This document shows, piece by piece, positions 40,000-48,569 of a stretch of DNA of 64,000 nucleotides. This DNA is from Stutzerimonas xanthomarina. GTDB lineage: Bacteria; Pseudomonadota; Gammaproteobacteria; Pseudomonadales; Pseudomonadaceae. Within the stretch, counting starts at the first letter, position 1, and every line of letters starts with the position of its first letter. The notes beneath the pieces were generated by a model, which was given only the letters and a program-made list of their open reading frames with translations, ran no database searches and had not been told where the DNA came from. Location: contig NZ_RHQM01000001.1 of NCBI RefSeq assembly GCF_003935375.1, positions 186,001 to 250,000 on the forward strand, given 5' to 3'. The translations under genes were made by a program, and so were the position numbers.

Positions 40000-40419
40000 T
40001 CAGCAAGCGCGCCGGCGTTCCAGCGCAGAGAACAACAGCATTCCGCCAAGCATGGCGAGAACGAAAAGCACGACCTGCCAGTGCCCGCCGAGCAGCATGG
40101 CAACGGCCGGGCCCGGACAGATGCCGGCAATTCCCCAGCCCACCCCGAACAGCAGGCTGCCACCGACCAGCCGACCATCCAGCTCGCGCTTGGTCGGCAG
40201 CTGCATCGGCGCATCGAGCAAAGAGCGCTCGTGTTTCCTCGCCCAGGTGAAAGGCACCAGCGCCGTAGCGATGGCACCGACCATCACCAGCGCCAACGAG
40301 GGATCCCAGGCGCCCGCCAGATCAAGGAAACCGATGACCTTGGCCGGGTTGGCCATTCCGGAAAGCAGCAGCCCCAGCCCGAATAGCAGACCAGCAGCAA
40401 ACGAAGTCAACTTGCGCAT
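40000..40419 (-). CDS. YeeE/YedE (DUF395) family membrane protein, second half-size subunit
   Basis: A 139-residue membrane protein with about four helices (LTSFAAGLLFGLGLLLSGMA, LALVMVGAIATALVPFTW, LVGGSLLFGVGWGIAGICPG, VLFVLAMLGGMLLFSAL). It has GMANPAKVIGFLDL and WGIAGICPGPAV, the conserved Cys-containing repeat of the YeeE/YedE thiosulfate/sulfur-compound transporter family. It is half the size of E. coli YeeE; with the preceding 144-residue partner it would make one complete transporter. It begins two bases after that gene. An in-frame reading upstream overlaps the partner gene and is not used. Confidence 0.88.
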   Translation of the reverse strand: MRKLTSFAAGLLFGLGLLLSGMANPAKVIGFLDLAGAWDPSLALVMVGAIATALVPFTWARKHERSLLDAPMQLPTKRELDGRLVGGSLLFGVGWGIAGICPGPAVAMLLGGHWQVVLFVLAMLGGMLLFSALERRRAC

Positions 40420-40421
40420 GC

Positions 40422-40856
40422 TCAGCCCCCCAACAGATGACGTAGTACATAGACCGTGGCGAAGCCGGCGACCATGAATGCCACGGTCGCCACGATGGAG
40501 CGCGGTGACAGTCGCGAGATCCCGCAGACCCCATGCCCACTGGTGCAACCGGAGCCGTAGCGAGTACCGACGCCGACCAACATCCCGGCCACCAGCAAAC
40601 CGATCCAGCCGGACTGAAACTCCATCGCTGGCAGGGTGGCAAACAGCATCCACAGGAGCGGCGCGAGCAGGATGCCGAGCAGAAACAACAGTTTTTCGCT
40701 TCGCCCCTCGTCCGCCGTTTCCAGCAGGCTGGCAAGCAGCCCGCTGATCCCGGCGATTCGGCCATTGAGCAGGACGAACAAGCTGGCCGCGGCACCGATG
40801 AGGACACCACCAGCCAACGCCGCCCAGGGTGTGAAGTTGATCCAGTCGATGGTCAT
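40422..40856 (-). CDS. YeeE/YedE (DUF395) family membrane protein, first half-size subunit
   Basis: A 144-residue membrane protein with four helices, starting in the stop of the ArsR-type regulator (ATGA overlap). It has [19 protein letters not shown] near the N-terminus and [20 protein letters not shown], the diagnostic cysteine motif of YeeE/YedE proteins, in which the cysteines handle thiosulfate or sulfane sulfur. The two half-size proteins in tandem, regulator first, are the standard arrangement of BigR-type operons. The likely role is import or export of sulfur species linked to sulfide stress. Confidence 0.9.
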   Translation of the reverse strand: MTIDWINFTPWAALAGGVLIGAAASLFVLLNGRIAGISGLLASLLETADEGRSEKLLFLLGILLAPLLWMLFATLPAMEFQSGWIGLLVAGMLVGVGTRYGSGCTSGHGVCGISRLSPRSIVATVAFMVAGFATVYVLRHLLGG

Positions 40857-41170
40857 TGCTTGCCCCCTTCACAGAACAGCTGATAAAGCGTCGTGATCAC
40901 CGCCAATGCTTCAGCGCTGCTGATCCGGTAGTACACCTGCTTGCCTTCGCGGCGCGTTGCAACAAGCCCCTCCCGGCGCAATACGGCAAGCTGCTGCGAC
41001 AGCGTCGGCTGCTGAATGCCCAGCAGCTGTTCCAGCTCGGAAACGTTGCGCTCGCCCAGCGACAGCTGGCAAAGCAGCAACAGGCGGTCAGGGTTGGCCA
41101 AAGCCTTCAGCAAAGCCCCCGCGGACGCCGCATTGGCGCGCAGTTGCTCGATATCCAGATCGGCAGTCAT
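40853..41170 (-). CDS. bigR: ArsR-family persulfide-sensing repressor (BigR/SqrR type)
   Basis: Winged-helix repressor, 105 residues. The DNA-recognition region reads LLGIQQPTLSQQLAVLRREG and the wing LVATRREGKQVYYRIS. Two cysteines only, C34 (LLLLCQLSLGE) and C100 near the C-terminus, match the pair that forms a disulfide or tetrasulfide in BigR and SqrR; the arsenic/cadmium ligands of ArsR/CadC are absent. The gene heads the yeeE operon and its promoter carries a palindrome over the -10, which fits autorepression released by persulfides. It probably also controls the convergent SQR operon, though that is inference. Confidence 0.88.
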   Translation of the reverse strand: MTADLDIEQLRANAASAGALLKALANPDRLLLLCQLSLGERNVSELEQLLGIQQPTLSQQLAVLRREGLVATRREGKQVYYRISSAEALAVITTLYQLFCEGGKQ

Positions 41171-41201
41171 AGGTCAGCGATAAAACATTTAAGATGATGT
41201 T

Positions 41202-41230
41202 AATATATTTTTTTATATATTGTTTGGCAA
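41202..41230 (-). promoter_or_regulatory. bigR promoter with AT-rich operator palindrome
   Basis: On the minus strand TTGCCA (41230-41225) and TATATT (41207-41202) are 17 bases apart. A perfect inverted repeat AATATAT-N6-ATATATT at 41202-41221 covers the -10 and most of the spacer. Known BigR boxes are AT-rich palindromes overlapping the -10. Confidence 0.7.
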
Positions 41231-41353
41231 GCCCTGACCGAAAGAAGTTGGCCGCCAGCGGCGGCGTCGCTAGCATGCCCCTACCCGTATATGAGCCGCG
41301 CCCCTAATCGGAATCTTCGCAGGCTCTCCATCCAGTCATGTCGAGGTAGCCGC

Positions 41354-41644
41354 ATGAATGACCAGACCCTCCCCGTGGAATCCGCAGAGATGCAGGCCCA
41401 GCAGCAGGCCATGCTGAAACGTTTAGCGAGAGTCGAGGGGCAGGTGCGCGGCATCCAGGCAATGATCAAGCGAGGCGAAGATTGCGAAGCCATCGCTCAG
41501 CAGTTTTCCGCTGCTCGTAGCGCGCTGGACAAAGCCTACCGACTGATGCTGACCTGCCTGATCGAAGAGGCGCTGCACGACCAGACGCAAGATACAGGCG
41601 AGACCCTGGAACGGGTGCGCAGCATCTTCACCAAATACACCTGA
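41354..41644 (+). CDS. CsoR/RcnR/FrmR-family (DUF156) regulator, atypical ligand set
   Basis: Small all-helical repressor, 96 residues, with LKRLARVEGQVRGIQAMIKR and EDCEAIAQQFSAARSALDKA typical of the family. Cys44 matches the conserved N-terminal thiolate. The usual His at +25 is a leucine (L69) and the Cys/His at +29 is missing; instead there is C68 at +24 and H75. It therefore does not fit copper (CsoR), nickel (RcnR), formaldehyde (FrmR) or the CstR persulfide type exactly. The ATG at 41354 has GAGG seven bases upstream. It is divergent from bigR and transcribed alone. Confidence 0.85.
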   Translation: MNDQTLPVESAEMQAQQQAMLKRLARVEGQVRGIQAMIKRGEDCEAIAQQFSAARSALDKAYRLMLTCLIEEALHDQTQDTGETLERVRSIFTKYT

Positions 41645-41801
41645 GGGGACGTCACCACCTTGAGCCTCCTCAGGCAGCCCCGCCGCGCGATGCAGTAGGC
41701 TGACCTGAGGTAGCGGACGGCGCCAGCGCATGGCAAGCCACGCAGGCGCTGGCCATAAACATCAGCAGGCGCTGAGATCTGAAAAGGAGGCGATTGAAAC
41801 G

Positions 41802-41829
41802 AAAAAAGCGACCCTGAGGTCGCTTTTTT
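41802..41829. terminator. Terminator between CsoR-like gene and tRNA genes
   Basis: Hairpin AAGCGACC/GGTCGCTT with A6 on one side and T6 on the other. It can terminate the plus-strand regulator transcript and the minus-strand tRNA operon. Confidence 0.85.
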
Positions 41830-41868
41830 CTTTCTTCGATCACCTTGAAAAGGCCGCCGAAGAGAATT

Positions 41869-41944
<76 letters not shown>

Positions 41945-41961
41945 ATTATCTACAGCAAAAA

Positions 41962-42037
41962 TGGCGTCCCCTAGGGGACTCGAACCCCTGTTACCGCCGT
42001 GAAAGGGCGGTGTCCTAGGCCACTAGACGAAGGGGAC
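41962..42037 (-). tRNA. tRNA-Glu (TTC anticodon)
   Basis: A 76-base cloverleaf on the minus strand including encoded CCA. The acceptor GTCCCCT pairs with AGGGGAC, the anticodon stem-loop CCGCCCTTTCACGGCGG shows TTC, and the T-arm contains GGTTCGAGTCC. It is transcribed first, 17 bases before tRNA-Gly. Confidence 0.97.
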
Positions 42038-42110
42038 GTTGCCCGGAAACCACAAGCTTCATTCCGGCTTGCAGCGCTCTGTTTGGTGCTTCACGCTGCA
42101 AGTGGCGCGC

Positions 42111-42139
42111 ATTCTATGGAGGCCCTCGGGAGTCGTCAA
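42111..42139 (-). promoter_or_regulatory. Promoter of the tRNA-Glu/tRNA-Gly operon
   Basis: On the minus strand TTGACG (42139-42134) and TAGAAT (42116-42111) are 17 bases apart, followed by the GC-rich discriminator GCGCGCC usual for stringently controlled stable-RNA genes. Confidence 0.8.
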
Positions 42140-42254
42140 GCATAGTTTTTAAAAAAATTTGAAGGCTATACCTGGGCAGCACGTAGAGCTATCGGCCACA
42201 TCATCAAGCCACTACACTCAAGCGAAAAACCAGCGGCTCGAGAGGTGCAGTCAA

Positions 42255-43022
42255 GTGTCTCCATTAATGATCACTGGGTTGATCCTGGCCGGTGTGTTCC
42301 TGCTGGTCGGCATCGTCTACACCATTCAGATCGTCGAAAAAGGCAATCTCGAAAAGGCCCGTAAACGGGCTGACCTCACTGACCGCTGCCGCCGCTGCGC
42401 CGAGCTGTCCGAAGGACTTCCGGGTCAAATGATGACTCCCGCGCTGAAGCTGTTGCTGACGCGTCTCGAACTTGCGCTGAGCGAGCGCTTGCGACCGCTG
42501 GACAAGGGCAATGACAAACTGAGCGCGCGACTGCAGACGCTGCAGGCCGAGCTGGCCAAGGGCGAAGCGATCGAGGTGCGCAATGTTCCGCGGCAGATCG
42601 TGACGGAAGCACAGGCCAAGGAAAGCCGCTTCATGCTCGAGGACCTCCACGCCCAGATCGTTCGCGCCACCAAGGACGGCCTGATCGATCAGGCCGAAGC
42701 GAAACGCTGGGTGCAAGACATCCAACGCATGCTGGCTATCCTGCACATCGAATTCTTCACCGGCTTGGGCAAACTTGCGCTGCAACAGAACCAGCCACAA
42801 CGCGCACGCCTGGCCTTCGAACGAGGCATTCAGCATATTCGCCGCCAGCCTGCACCGGCGCCTTATCAGAGCCAGCTCAAACAGCTGGAAGCGCTCCTCG
42901 CACATGCCGACGCCCTGGTGTTGAAGAACGAGGTGCCCAAAACAGACGAGCCCAACGAGCTCGCCGAAGGCATGAAGGCGTTCGATGACGAAGATCTCTG
43001 GAAGAAAAACAACGTCTATTGA
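42255..43022 (+). CDS. Conserved hypothetical membrane-anchored protein
   Basis: A 255-residue protein of unknown function. One N-terminal membrane helix (ITGLILAGVFLLVGIVYTIQ) is followed by a cytoplasmic helical region with a CRRC pair near residue 45 and many Leu/Glu/Arg heptads. The GTG at 42255 has AGAGG nine bases upstream and is preferred; an ATG four codons later lies too far from it. Similar genes sit next to this tRNA pair and the GST in other pseudomonads, as remembered, so it belongs to the core genome. It may be translated with the following GST gene, 36 bases on. Confidence 0.7.
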   Translation: MSPLMITGLILAGVFLLVGIVYTIQIVEKGNLEKARKRADLTDRCRRCAELSEGLPGQMMTPALKLLLTRLELALSERLRPLDKGNDKLSARLQTLQAELAKGEAIEVRNVPRQIVTEAQAKESRFMLEDLHAQIVRATKDGLIDQAEAKRWVQDIQRMLAILHIEFFTGLGKLALQQNQPQRARLAFERGIQHIRRQPAPAPYQSQLKQLEALLAHADALVLKNEVPKTDEPNELAEGMKAFDDEDLWKKNNVY

Positions 43023-43058
43023 TAGCTCATCAGCCCTGATCTGCTACGGAGAAATCCC

Positions 43059-43736
43059 ATGACCTTGACCGTGTATGGCGTTCCCCTCTCACCGTTCGTG
43101 CGCAAGGTGCGCCTGTGCCTCAGGCAAAAGGGGCTCGAGTATCAGCTGGAGACGGTCATGCCCTTCACGCCTCCGCAATGGTACCTGGCCATCAATCCAC
43201 TGGGACGCATCCCGGCGCTCAAGGACGGCGACTGCACCCTCGCCGACTCCAGCGTGATCTGCCAGTACCTCGAGGAGGCCTATCCCGATACGCCTGCCCT
43301 TTACGCTAGCAACGCGCAGGAACGCGGGCGGGTCCGCTGGCTGGAAAAGTACGCAGACTACGAGTTGGCACCTCTGACCACCTTTACCGTTTTCCGCAAC
43401 CGCATCCTTAAGCCGACCGCCGGTCAAGCCTGCAATGAAGAGGCAGTGCAGGCCGCGCTGCAGCAGAAATTGCCTCCGCACTTCGATTACCTAGAGCAGC
43501 AACTCGGCCAGCAGGAATTCTTTGTCGGCAACCAACTGTCGATGGCAGACATCGCTGTCGCCTGCCAACTGATCAACATGGCGCACGGTGGCGAACAGCT
43601 CGACGCGCAGCGCTGGCCCGACCTCGCAGCACATCATGCACGCATGCTGGCATTGCCATCGGTCGCGGGCATCCTGCCGGACGAGCAGCGCATGAACGCC
43701 AAGCTCAAGGAAATGGGCAAGGCCGCTACCGCCTGA
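43059..43736 (+). CDS. Glutathione S-transferase family protein
   Basis: Cytosolic GST-like protein, 225 residues. The thioredoxin-fold N-terminal domain reads LTVYGVPLSPFVRKVRLCL with serine in the SPF catalytic position, INPLGRIPALKDGD and the glutathione-binding ADSSVICQYLEE. The all-helical C-terminal domain has the N-capping box FVGNQLSMADIAVA. Substrate is unknown. Start and spacing are clear, with ACGGAG upstream. It is a core-genome gene in pseudomonads. Confidence 0.93.
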   Translation: MTLTVYGVPLSPFVRKVRLCLRQKGLEYQLETVMPFTPPQWYLAINPLGRIPALKDGDCTLADSSVICQYLEEAYPDTPALYASNAQERGRVRWLEKYADYELAPLTTFTVFRNRILKPTAGQACNEEAVQAALQQKLPPHFDYLEQQLGQQEFFVGNQLSMADIAVACQLINMAHGGEQLDAQRWPDLAAHHARMLALPSVAGILPDEQRMNAKLKEMGKAATA

Positions 43737-43803
43737 GTTCCGATCACGCCCGCTGTGAGGTCAGGCAGCAGGCCGCCCTGACGGGTTATCTCAGCAGATA
43801 CGT

Positions 43804-44694
43804 TCAGCCTCGCGCTTCGAGCAGACGCTTACCCACCCACTGCCGAGCGTACTGGTAGGCGCAGCGACCGTTGCGGTTGCCGCGCCCGGTCGCCCAACGA
43901 ATCGCATCCTTCTCCAGGGCTTCGCTCCACTCCCAATCGAGGCTGGCCCGCCGCGCCAACGAATCGATCCAATGGCGTACCACACTGAGGTAGTGCTGCT
44001 GGGTAAAGGGGTAGAACGACAGCCACAAACCGAAGCGGTCGGACAACGCGATCTTGTCTTCCACCGCTTCGTTCGGGTGCAGTTCGCCGTCGACCATCTG
44101 CCAGTTCTCGTTGTCACTCTGGCGTTCCGGGACCAGGTGCCGGCGATTGGACGTGGCGTACAACAGCACGTTCTCCGGCGCGCGCTCCAGCGAGCCATCC
44201 AGCACACTCTTGAGCACGCGATAGTCGCCCTCTCCCGCCTCGAACGACAGGTCGTCACAGAACAGGACGAATGCCTGTCGTAACCCGGCCAACAGTTCGA
44301 CAACGCGTGGCAGGTCCGCCAGATGGTCACGCTCGATTTCGATCAGACGCAGCCCATCCGCGGCGTATTCGGCCAGCAACGCGCGAATCAGCGACGACTT
44401 GCCGGTGCCACGGGCGCCCCACAACAGCACGTGGTTGGCCGGCAATCCATCGACGAACTGGCGCGTGTTGGCGGACAGCAGATCGCGCTGGCGATCAATG
44501 CCGATCAGATCAGCCAGACTCAGATCCAGACTGACTTCCAGCGGTACCAGAAAGCCGCTGCGAGCATCACGCTGCCAGCGCGCCGCAAAGGTACGATCCC
44601 AATCGATGACCGGTGGCTGGCCAGGTAGCAGCGGCTCGATACGCGCCAGCAGTCCCTCGGCACGCTGCAGGAAGGCTTTCAACTCGACATCCAT
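43804..44694 (-). CDS. DUF815-family AAA+ ATPase
   Basis: Predicted ATPase of 296 residues. Walker A is LLWGARGTGKSSLIRALL; Walker B is QAFVLFCDDLSFEAGEGDY, and a sensor-like arginine region LLYATSNRRHLVPER follows. These are the marks of DUF815 proteins, which resemble AAA+ enzymes with no defined role. The ATG at 44694 (MDVELKAFL) is used; an earlier in-frame start would add 20 residues overlapping the tandem-repeat region. It is convergent with the GST gene. Function unknown. Confidence 0.85.
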   Translation of the reverse strand: MDVELKAFLQRAEGLLARIEPLLPGQPPVIDWDRTFAARWQRDARSGFLVPLEVSLDLSLADLIGIDRQRDLLSANTRQFVDGLPANHVLLWGARGTGKSSLIRALLAEYAADGLRLIEIERDHLADLPRVVELLAGLRQAFVLFCDDLSFEAGEGDYRVLKSVLDGSLERAPENVLLYATSNRRHLVPERQSDNENWQMVDGELHPNEAVEDKIALSDRFGLWLSFYPFTQQHYLSVVRHWIDSLARRASLDWEWSEALEKDAIRWATGRGNRNGRCAYQYARQWVGKRLLEARG

Positions 44695-44740
44695 GATGAC
44701 TCCAGAGACGAAAAGGTCCGACTGGACCGGACCCGATAAC

Positions 44741-44780
44741 AGGCAATCAGGCAATCAGGCAATCAGGCAATCAGGCAGGC
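44741..44780. repeat. Tandem 8-bp repeat (AGGCAATC, four copies plus a variant)
   Basis: Four perfect copies of AGGCAATC from 44741 to 44772, then AGGCAGGC. It lies in the spacer between the glutathione peroxidase stop and the DUF815 start, about 50 bases upstream of the latter, so its copy number could alter spacing of upstream signals. Confidence 0.95.
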
Positions 44781-44806
44781 GAAACGCAACCTCACTTAAG
44801 CAGCAG

Positions 44807-45289
44807 TCAAAGCAATGTTTCGATTTCCGCGGCCATTGCCTCCGGCGTGGTGCGAGAGGAAAAACGTCTCACCGCTCTACCCTGGTCAGAGACGAGAAAC
44901 TTGGTGAAATTCCACTTGATCGCCTTGCTACCCAGCAGCCCAGGTGCGCGCTTTTTCAATTCAATGAAGAGCGGATGAGCATCCCCACCGTTCACCTCAA
45001 CTTTGGCAAAAAGGGGAAAGGAAACGCCGAAGCGGCGTTCGCAGAATGCTGCGATTTCCTGCTCGCCGTCTGGCTCCTGCTTGCCGAACTGGTTACAGGG
45101 AAATCCGAGCACGATCAATCCGCGCTCGCCGTAACGCTGCCACAACGCTTCCAACCCCTTGTATTGCGGGGTAAAACCACACTGACTGGCCGTATTGACC
45201 ACCAGCAGCACCTTGGCATCGAAATCCGCGAGCCTCTTCTGCTCGCCCTCGATGGTGACGCAGGGAATGTCCAGCAATGGGTCGTGCAT
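44807..45289 (-). CDS. Glutathione peroxidase family (thiol peroxidase)
   Basis: Reduces hydroperoxides using a thiol donor. The 160-residue product has VNTASQCGFTPQYKGLEALW with the peroxidatic Cys in place of selenocysteine, VLGFPCNQFGKQEP with the resolving-site Cys and catalytic Gln, and the KWNFTKFLV strand with the catalytic Trp/Asn. The ATG at 45289 gives MHDPLLDIPC, the usual start; the frame continues upstream but overlaps msrB. It lies 26 bases after the msrB stop, and the two form an oxidative-damage operon. Confidence 0.94.
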   Translation of the reverse strand: MHDPLLDIPCVTIEGEQKRLADFDAKVLLVVNTASQCGFTPQYKGLEALWQRYGERGLIVLGFPCNQFGKQEPDGEQEIAAFCERRFGVSFPLFAKVEVNGGDAHPLFIELKKRAPGLLGSKAIKWNFTKFLVSDQGRAVRRFSSRTTPEAMAAEIETLL

Positions 45290-45315
45290 GCGAGGCTCCT
45301 TGCAACCGACGATGC

Positions 45316-45714
45316 TCAGGCTTCGCGCGGTTTCAGTTTGAGAGAGGCGGAATTGATGCAGTAGCGCAACCCGGTCGGCTGCGGGCCATCGGGAAAAACA
45401 TGACCGAGGTGTGCATCGCAGCGTGCGCACCTGACCTCGATCCGGTGCATACCGTGACTGAAATCATCCAGGCTGGCGATAGCGGTATCACTGACCGGCT
45501 GGAAATAGCTGGGCCAGCCACAGCCGGAATCGAACTTAGCATCCGCATCGAACAGTGGCGTGTCGCAGCAGGCGCAATGGTAGATGCCAGGTGTCTTCGT
45601 GTCGTTGTACTTACCCGTGAAGGGACGCTCGGTGGCGCCCAGTCGGCAGATCTGGAACTGCTCATCGGAGAGCTCCTCGCGCCAGACGTCGAGCGGTTTT
45701 TCCAGCTTGTCCAT
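45316..45714 (-). CDS. msrB: Peptide methionine-R-sulfoxide reductase MsrB
   Basis: Repairs oxidised methionine (R-sulfoxide form). The 132-residue product has the zinc-binding CACC and CARC pairs, [33 protein letters not shown] with the catalytic Cys, all standard for MsrB. The ATG at 45714 ([11 protein letters not shown]) is chosen because an upstream in-frame start would lack similarity. It is upstream of and co-oriented with the glutathione peroxidase gene. Confidence 0.96.
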   Translation of the reverse strand: MDKLEKPLDVWREELSDEQFQICRLGATERPFTGKYNDTKTPGIYHCACCDTPLFDADAKFDSGCGWPSYFQPVSDTAIASLDDFSHGMHRIEVRCARCDAHLGHVFPDGPQPTGLRYCINSASLKLKPREA

Positions 45715-45904
45715 CGATACACTCCTCAGCTCAAAAAAGGCCGATCTGTACCTTTTCCGGTGGTCGGGGCGCACGTATCATGCGTCCCTCTTCGACGCCT
45801 AGTCTGGCAGCGGGGTTTCCGACTGCCAAGGCGCCCGGGTTCATGCCAAGCGCGGCCAGCCATTTCCGGAACTGGCGCGTTTTCACTTCGGGACACTCAG
45901 GATC

Positions 45905-47116
45905 ATGCAGGTCAGCAAATCGAACAAGCTTGCCAATGTCTGTTACGACATCCGCGGGCCCGTGCTCAAGCACGCCAAACGCCTGGAAGAGGAAGGCCAT
46001 CGCATCCTCAAGCTGAACATCGGCAACCCGGCGCCGTTCGGTTTCGAAGCACCGGAGGAAATCCTCCAGGACGTGATCCGCAACCTGCCGACGGCCCAGG
46101 GCTACAGCGACTCCAAAGGCCTGTTCAGCGCCCGCAAGGCGATCATGCAGTACTACCAGCAGAAGCAGGTTGAAGGCGTCGGCATCGAAGACATCTACCT
46201 CGGCAACGGTGTGTCCGAGCTGATCGTCATGTCCATGCAGGCATTGCTGAACAATGGCGATGAAGTGCTGATCCCTGCCCCGGATTACCCGCTGTGGACC
46301 GCTGCGGTGAGCCTGGCCGGCGGCAAGCCGGTGCACTACCTTTGCGACGAGCAGGCCAACTGGTGGCCGGACCTGGCCGATATCAAGGCCAAGATCACGT
46401 CTAACACCAAGGCATTGGTGCTGATCAACCCGAACAACCCCACCGGCGCGGTCTACCCCAAGGAAGTGCTCGAAGGCATGGTCGAGCTGGCGCGCCAGCA
46501 CAAGCTCGTTCTGTTCTCCGACGAAATCTACGACAAGATTCTCTACGACGACGCCGTACACATTTCCACCGCCTCGCTGGCGCCGGACGTGCTCTGCCTG
46601 ACCTTCAACGGGCTGTCCAAATCCTACCGGGTTGCCGGCTTCCGTTCGGGCTGGGTGGCGATTTCCGGGCCGAAGCACAAGGCGCAAAGCTACATCGAAG
46701 GCCTGGATATCCTCGCCAACATGCGCCTGTGCGCCAACGTACCCTCGCAACATGCGATCCAGACCGCGCTCGGCGGCTATCAGAGCATCAATGATCTGGT
46801 TCTACCGCCTGGTCGCCTGCTCGAACAGCGCAACCGCACCTGGGAGCTGCTCAACGACATTCCGGGTATCAGCTGCGTCAAACCCATGGGTGCGCTGTAT
46901 GCGTTCCCACGCATTGACCCGAAAATCTGTCCGATTCACAACGACGAAAAGTTCGTGCTCGACCTGCTGCTGGCCGAGAAGCTGCTGATCGTTCAAGGAA
47001 CTGCGTTCAACTGGCCATGGCCGGACCATTTCCGCGTGGTCACGCTGCCCCGCGTGGACGATCTGGAGCAGGCCATTGGCCGTATCGGCAACTTCCTCAA
47101 GACCTACCACCAGTAA
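45905..47116 (+). CDS. alaA: PLP-dependent aminotransferase (AlaA-type alanine transaminase)
   Basis: Fold-type I aminotransferase, 403 residues. It begins MQVSKSNKLANVCYDIRGPV, as in AlaA, and contains LNIGNPAPFGFEAPEE, PAPDYPLWTAAVSLAGG, LINPNNPTGAVY, and the Schiff-base lysine in FNGLSKSYRVAGFRSGW. These match the glutamate-pyruvate transaminase group of E. coli AlaA/YfbQ. A downstream 156-residue gene follows after three bases, so the two are co-transcribed. Substrate preference is inferred from the family. Confidence 0.93.
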   Translation: MQVSKSNKLANVCYDIRGPVLKHAKRLEEEGHRILKLNIGNPAPFGFEAPEEILQDVIRNLPTAQGYSDSKGLFSARKAIMQYYQQKQVEGVGIEDIYLGNGVSELIVMSMQALLNNGDEVLIPAPDYPLWTAAVSLAGGKPVHYLCDEQANWWPDLADIKAKITSNTKALVLINPNNPTGAVYPKEVLEGMVELARQHKLVLFSDEIYDKILYDDAVHISTASLAPDVLCLTFNGLSKSYRVAGFRSGWVAISGPKHKAQSYIEGLDILANMRLCANVPSQHAIQTALGGYQSINDLVLPPGRLLEQRNRTWELLNDIPGISCVKPMGALYAFPRIDPKICPIHNDEKFVLDLLLAEKLLIVQGTAFNWPWPDHFRVVTLPRVDDLEQAIGRIGNFLKTYHQ

Positions 47117-47119
47117 GCG

Positions 47120-47590
47120 ATGGATCTGCAGATCGACGATTTCTACAAGGATGCGGCGGGCGGCCTGCTCATGCTGTATCAGGCCTTCCCGCGCAAGGTC
47201 GCGCTGTACGTAGAGGATTTGATCGGCCGGGAAGAGCCGGATGAGTTCGGCCTTCCCTCCAAGCGCCATCAGAGCTGTCTGGGCGCCTTGCTCTGGCTCG
47301 CCGAGGAAGGCTATCTGCGTTATGAGAGCGCCATTCATTTCCAGGCGCTGGATCAGGCCGTGCTCACCGAAAAAGGCTTCGTACGCCTGACACGAGCGGT
47401 GCCCGGACAAATCGCCGGCGACCTCAGCCTTCCGCCCAGCGTCCTGCGCATTCAGGCCAGCCTCGCCCATCAGCTTCGCGAGGCATTGAAGCGGGCGGAC
47501 AGCGAGCGTATCGCTCAGCTGGCCCGATTGATGTTCGAAAGTCAGCCCGGCGCACCGCTACACCCCAGCCTCCATGGGCAAGCGACATAG
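47120..47590 (+). CDS. Conserved hypothetical protein
   Basis: A 156-residue soluble protein that starts three bases after the aminotransferase stop. It is a compact helical protein with ALYVEDLIGREEPDEFGLPS and HQSCLGALLWLAEEGYLRYE, suggestive of a winged-helix-like fold, but no DNA-binding role can be claimed. The coupling to alaA and its presence between alaA and htpX in other pseudomonads (from memory) indicate a core gene. No signal peptide or membrane segment is seen. Function unknown. Confidence 0.7.
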   Translation: MDLQIDDFYKDAAGGLLMLYQAFPRKVALYVEDLIGREEPDEFGLPSKRHQSCLGALLWLAEEGYLRYESAIHFQALDQAVLTEKGFVRLTRAVPGQIAGDLSLPPSVLRIQASLAHQLREALKRADSERIAQLARLMFESQPGAPLHPSLHGQAT

Positions 47591-47678
47591 CTTGAAATAG
47601 TCGCCCGGTTGAATAGCTCAAGGGCGCACCTTATATAGCCTATCGTTCTTCAATTCCTATCCCGGAGTCTGCCGCAAC

Positions 47679-48551
47679 ATGATGCGCATTTTCTTGTTCC
47701 TGGCCACCAACCTTGCGGTACTGGTCATCGCCAGCATCACCCTGAAGCTGCTCGGGGTCGATCGCTATACCGGCCAGAACTACGGCAGCCTGCTGGTCTT
47801 CTGTGCGGTTTTCGGCTTCGCGGGCTCACTCATTTCGCTGTTCATCTCCAAATGGATGGCGAAGATGAGCACCCGTACGGAAATCATCAGCCAGCCACGC
47901 ACCCGTCACGAGCAGTGGCTGCTGCAGACCGTCGAGCAACTGTCGCGCGACGCCGGCATCAAGATGCCGGAAGTCGGCATCTTCCCGGCCTACGAGGCCA
48001 ACGCCTTTGCCACGGGCTGGAACCGCAACGACGCACTGGTGGCGGTCAGCCAGGGGCTGCTCGAGCGCTTCTCGCCGGATGAGGTGAAAGCGGTGCTTGC
48101 CCACGAGATCGGCCACGTGGCCAATGGCGACATGGTGACCCTGGCGCTGATCCAGGGTGTGGTAAACACCTTCGTCATGTTCTTCGCGCGTATCTTCGGC
48201 AACTTCGTCGACAAGGCGATCCTGAAAAACGAGGACGGCCACGGCATCGGCTACTTCGTCGCGACGATCTTTGCCGAACTGGTACTGGGCCTGCTCGCCA
48301 GCATTATCGTCATGTGGTTCTCGCGCAAACGCGAGTACCGTGCCGACGAGGCCGGTGCCCAACTGGCCGGCACCAGCGCCATGATTGGTGCCCTGCAGCG
48401 CCTGCGTGCGGAACAGGGCATGCCGGTTCACATGCCCGACACGCTCAAGGCATTCGGCATCAACGGTTCGCTGAAGCATGGCCTCGCCGGGCTGTTCATG
48501 ACCCACCCGCCGCTGGAGGACCGCATCGAAGCGCTGCGCCAGCGCGGCTAA
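47679..48551 (+). CDS. htpX: Membrane-bound zinc metalloprotease HtpX
   Basis: Inner-membrane M48 protease that degrades misfolded membrane proteins. The 290-residue product has two N-terminal helices ([19 protein letters not shown] and [20 protein letters not shown]), the HEIGH motif in [15 protein letters not shown] with the zinc-binding histidines and catalytic Glu, two further helices, and the third zinc ligand in [12 protein letters not shown]. Start and length are standard. It is followed by a hairpin terminator. Confidence 0.97.
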   Translation: MMRIFLFLATNLAVLVIASITLKLLGVDRYTGQNYGSLLVFCAVFGFAGSLISLFISKWMAKMSTRTEIISQPRTRHEQWLLQTVEQLSRDAGIKMPEVGIFPAYEANAFATGWNRNDALVAVSQGLLERFSPDEVKAVLAHEIGHVANGDMVTLALIQGVVNTFVMFFARIFGNFVDKAILKNEDGHGIGYFVATIFAELVLGLLASIIVMWFSRKREYRADEAGAQLAGTSAMIGALQRLRAEQGMPVHMPDTLKAFGINGSLKHGLAGLFMTHPPLEDRIEALRQRG

Positions 48552-48569
48552 TTGCACTGAACGCAACAG

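Noticed and set aside
40420..40872. N-terminal extension of the second YeeE/YedE gene
   Set aside because: Lies entirely over the first YeeE/YedE gene in another frame; the ATG at 40419 gives the family start.
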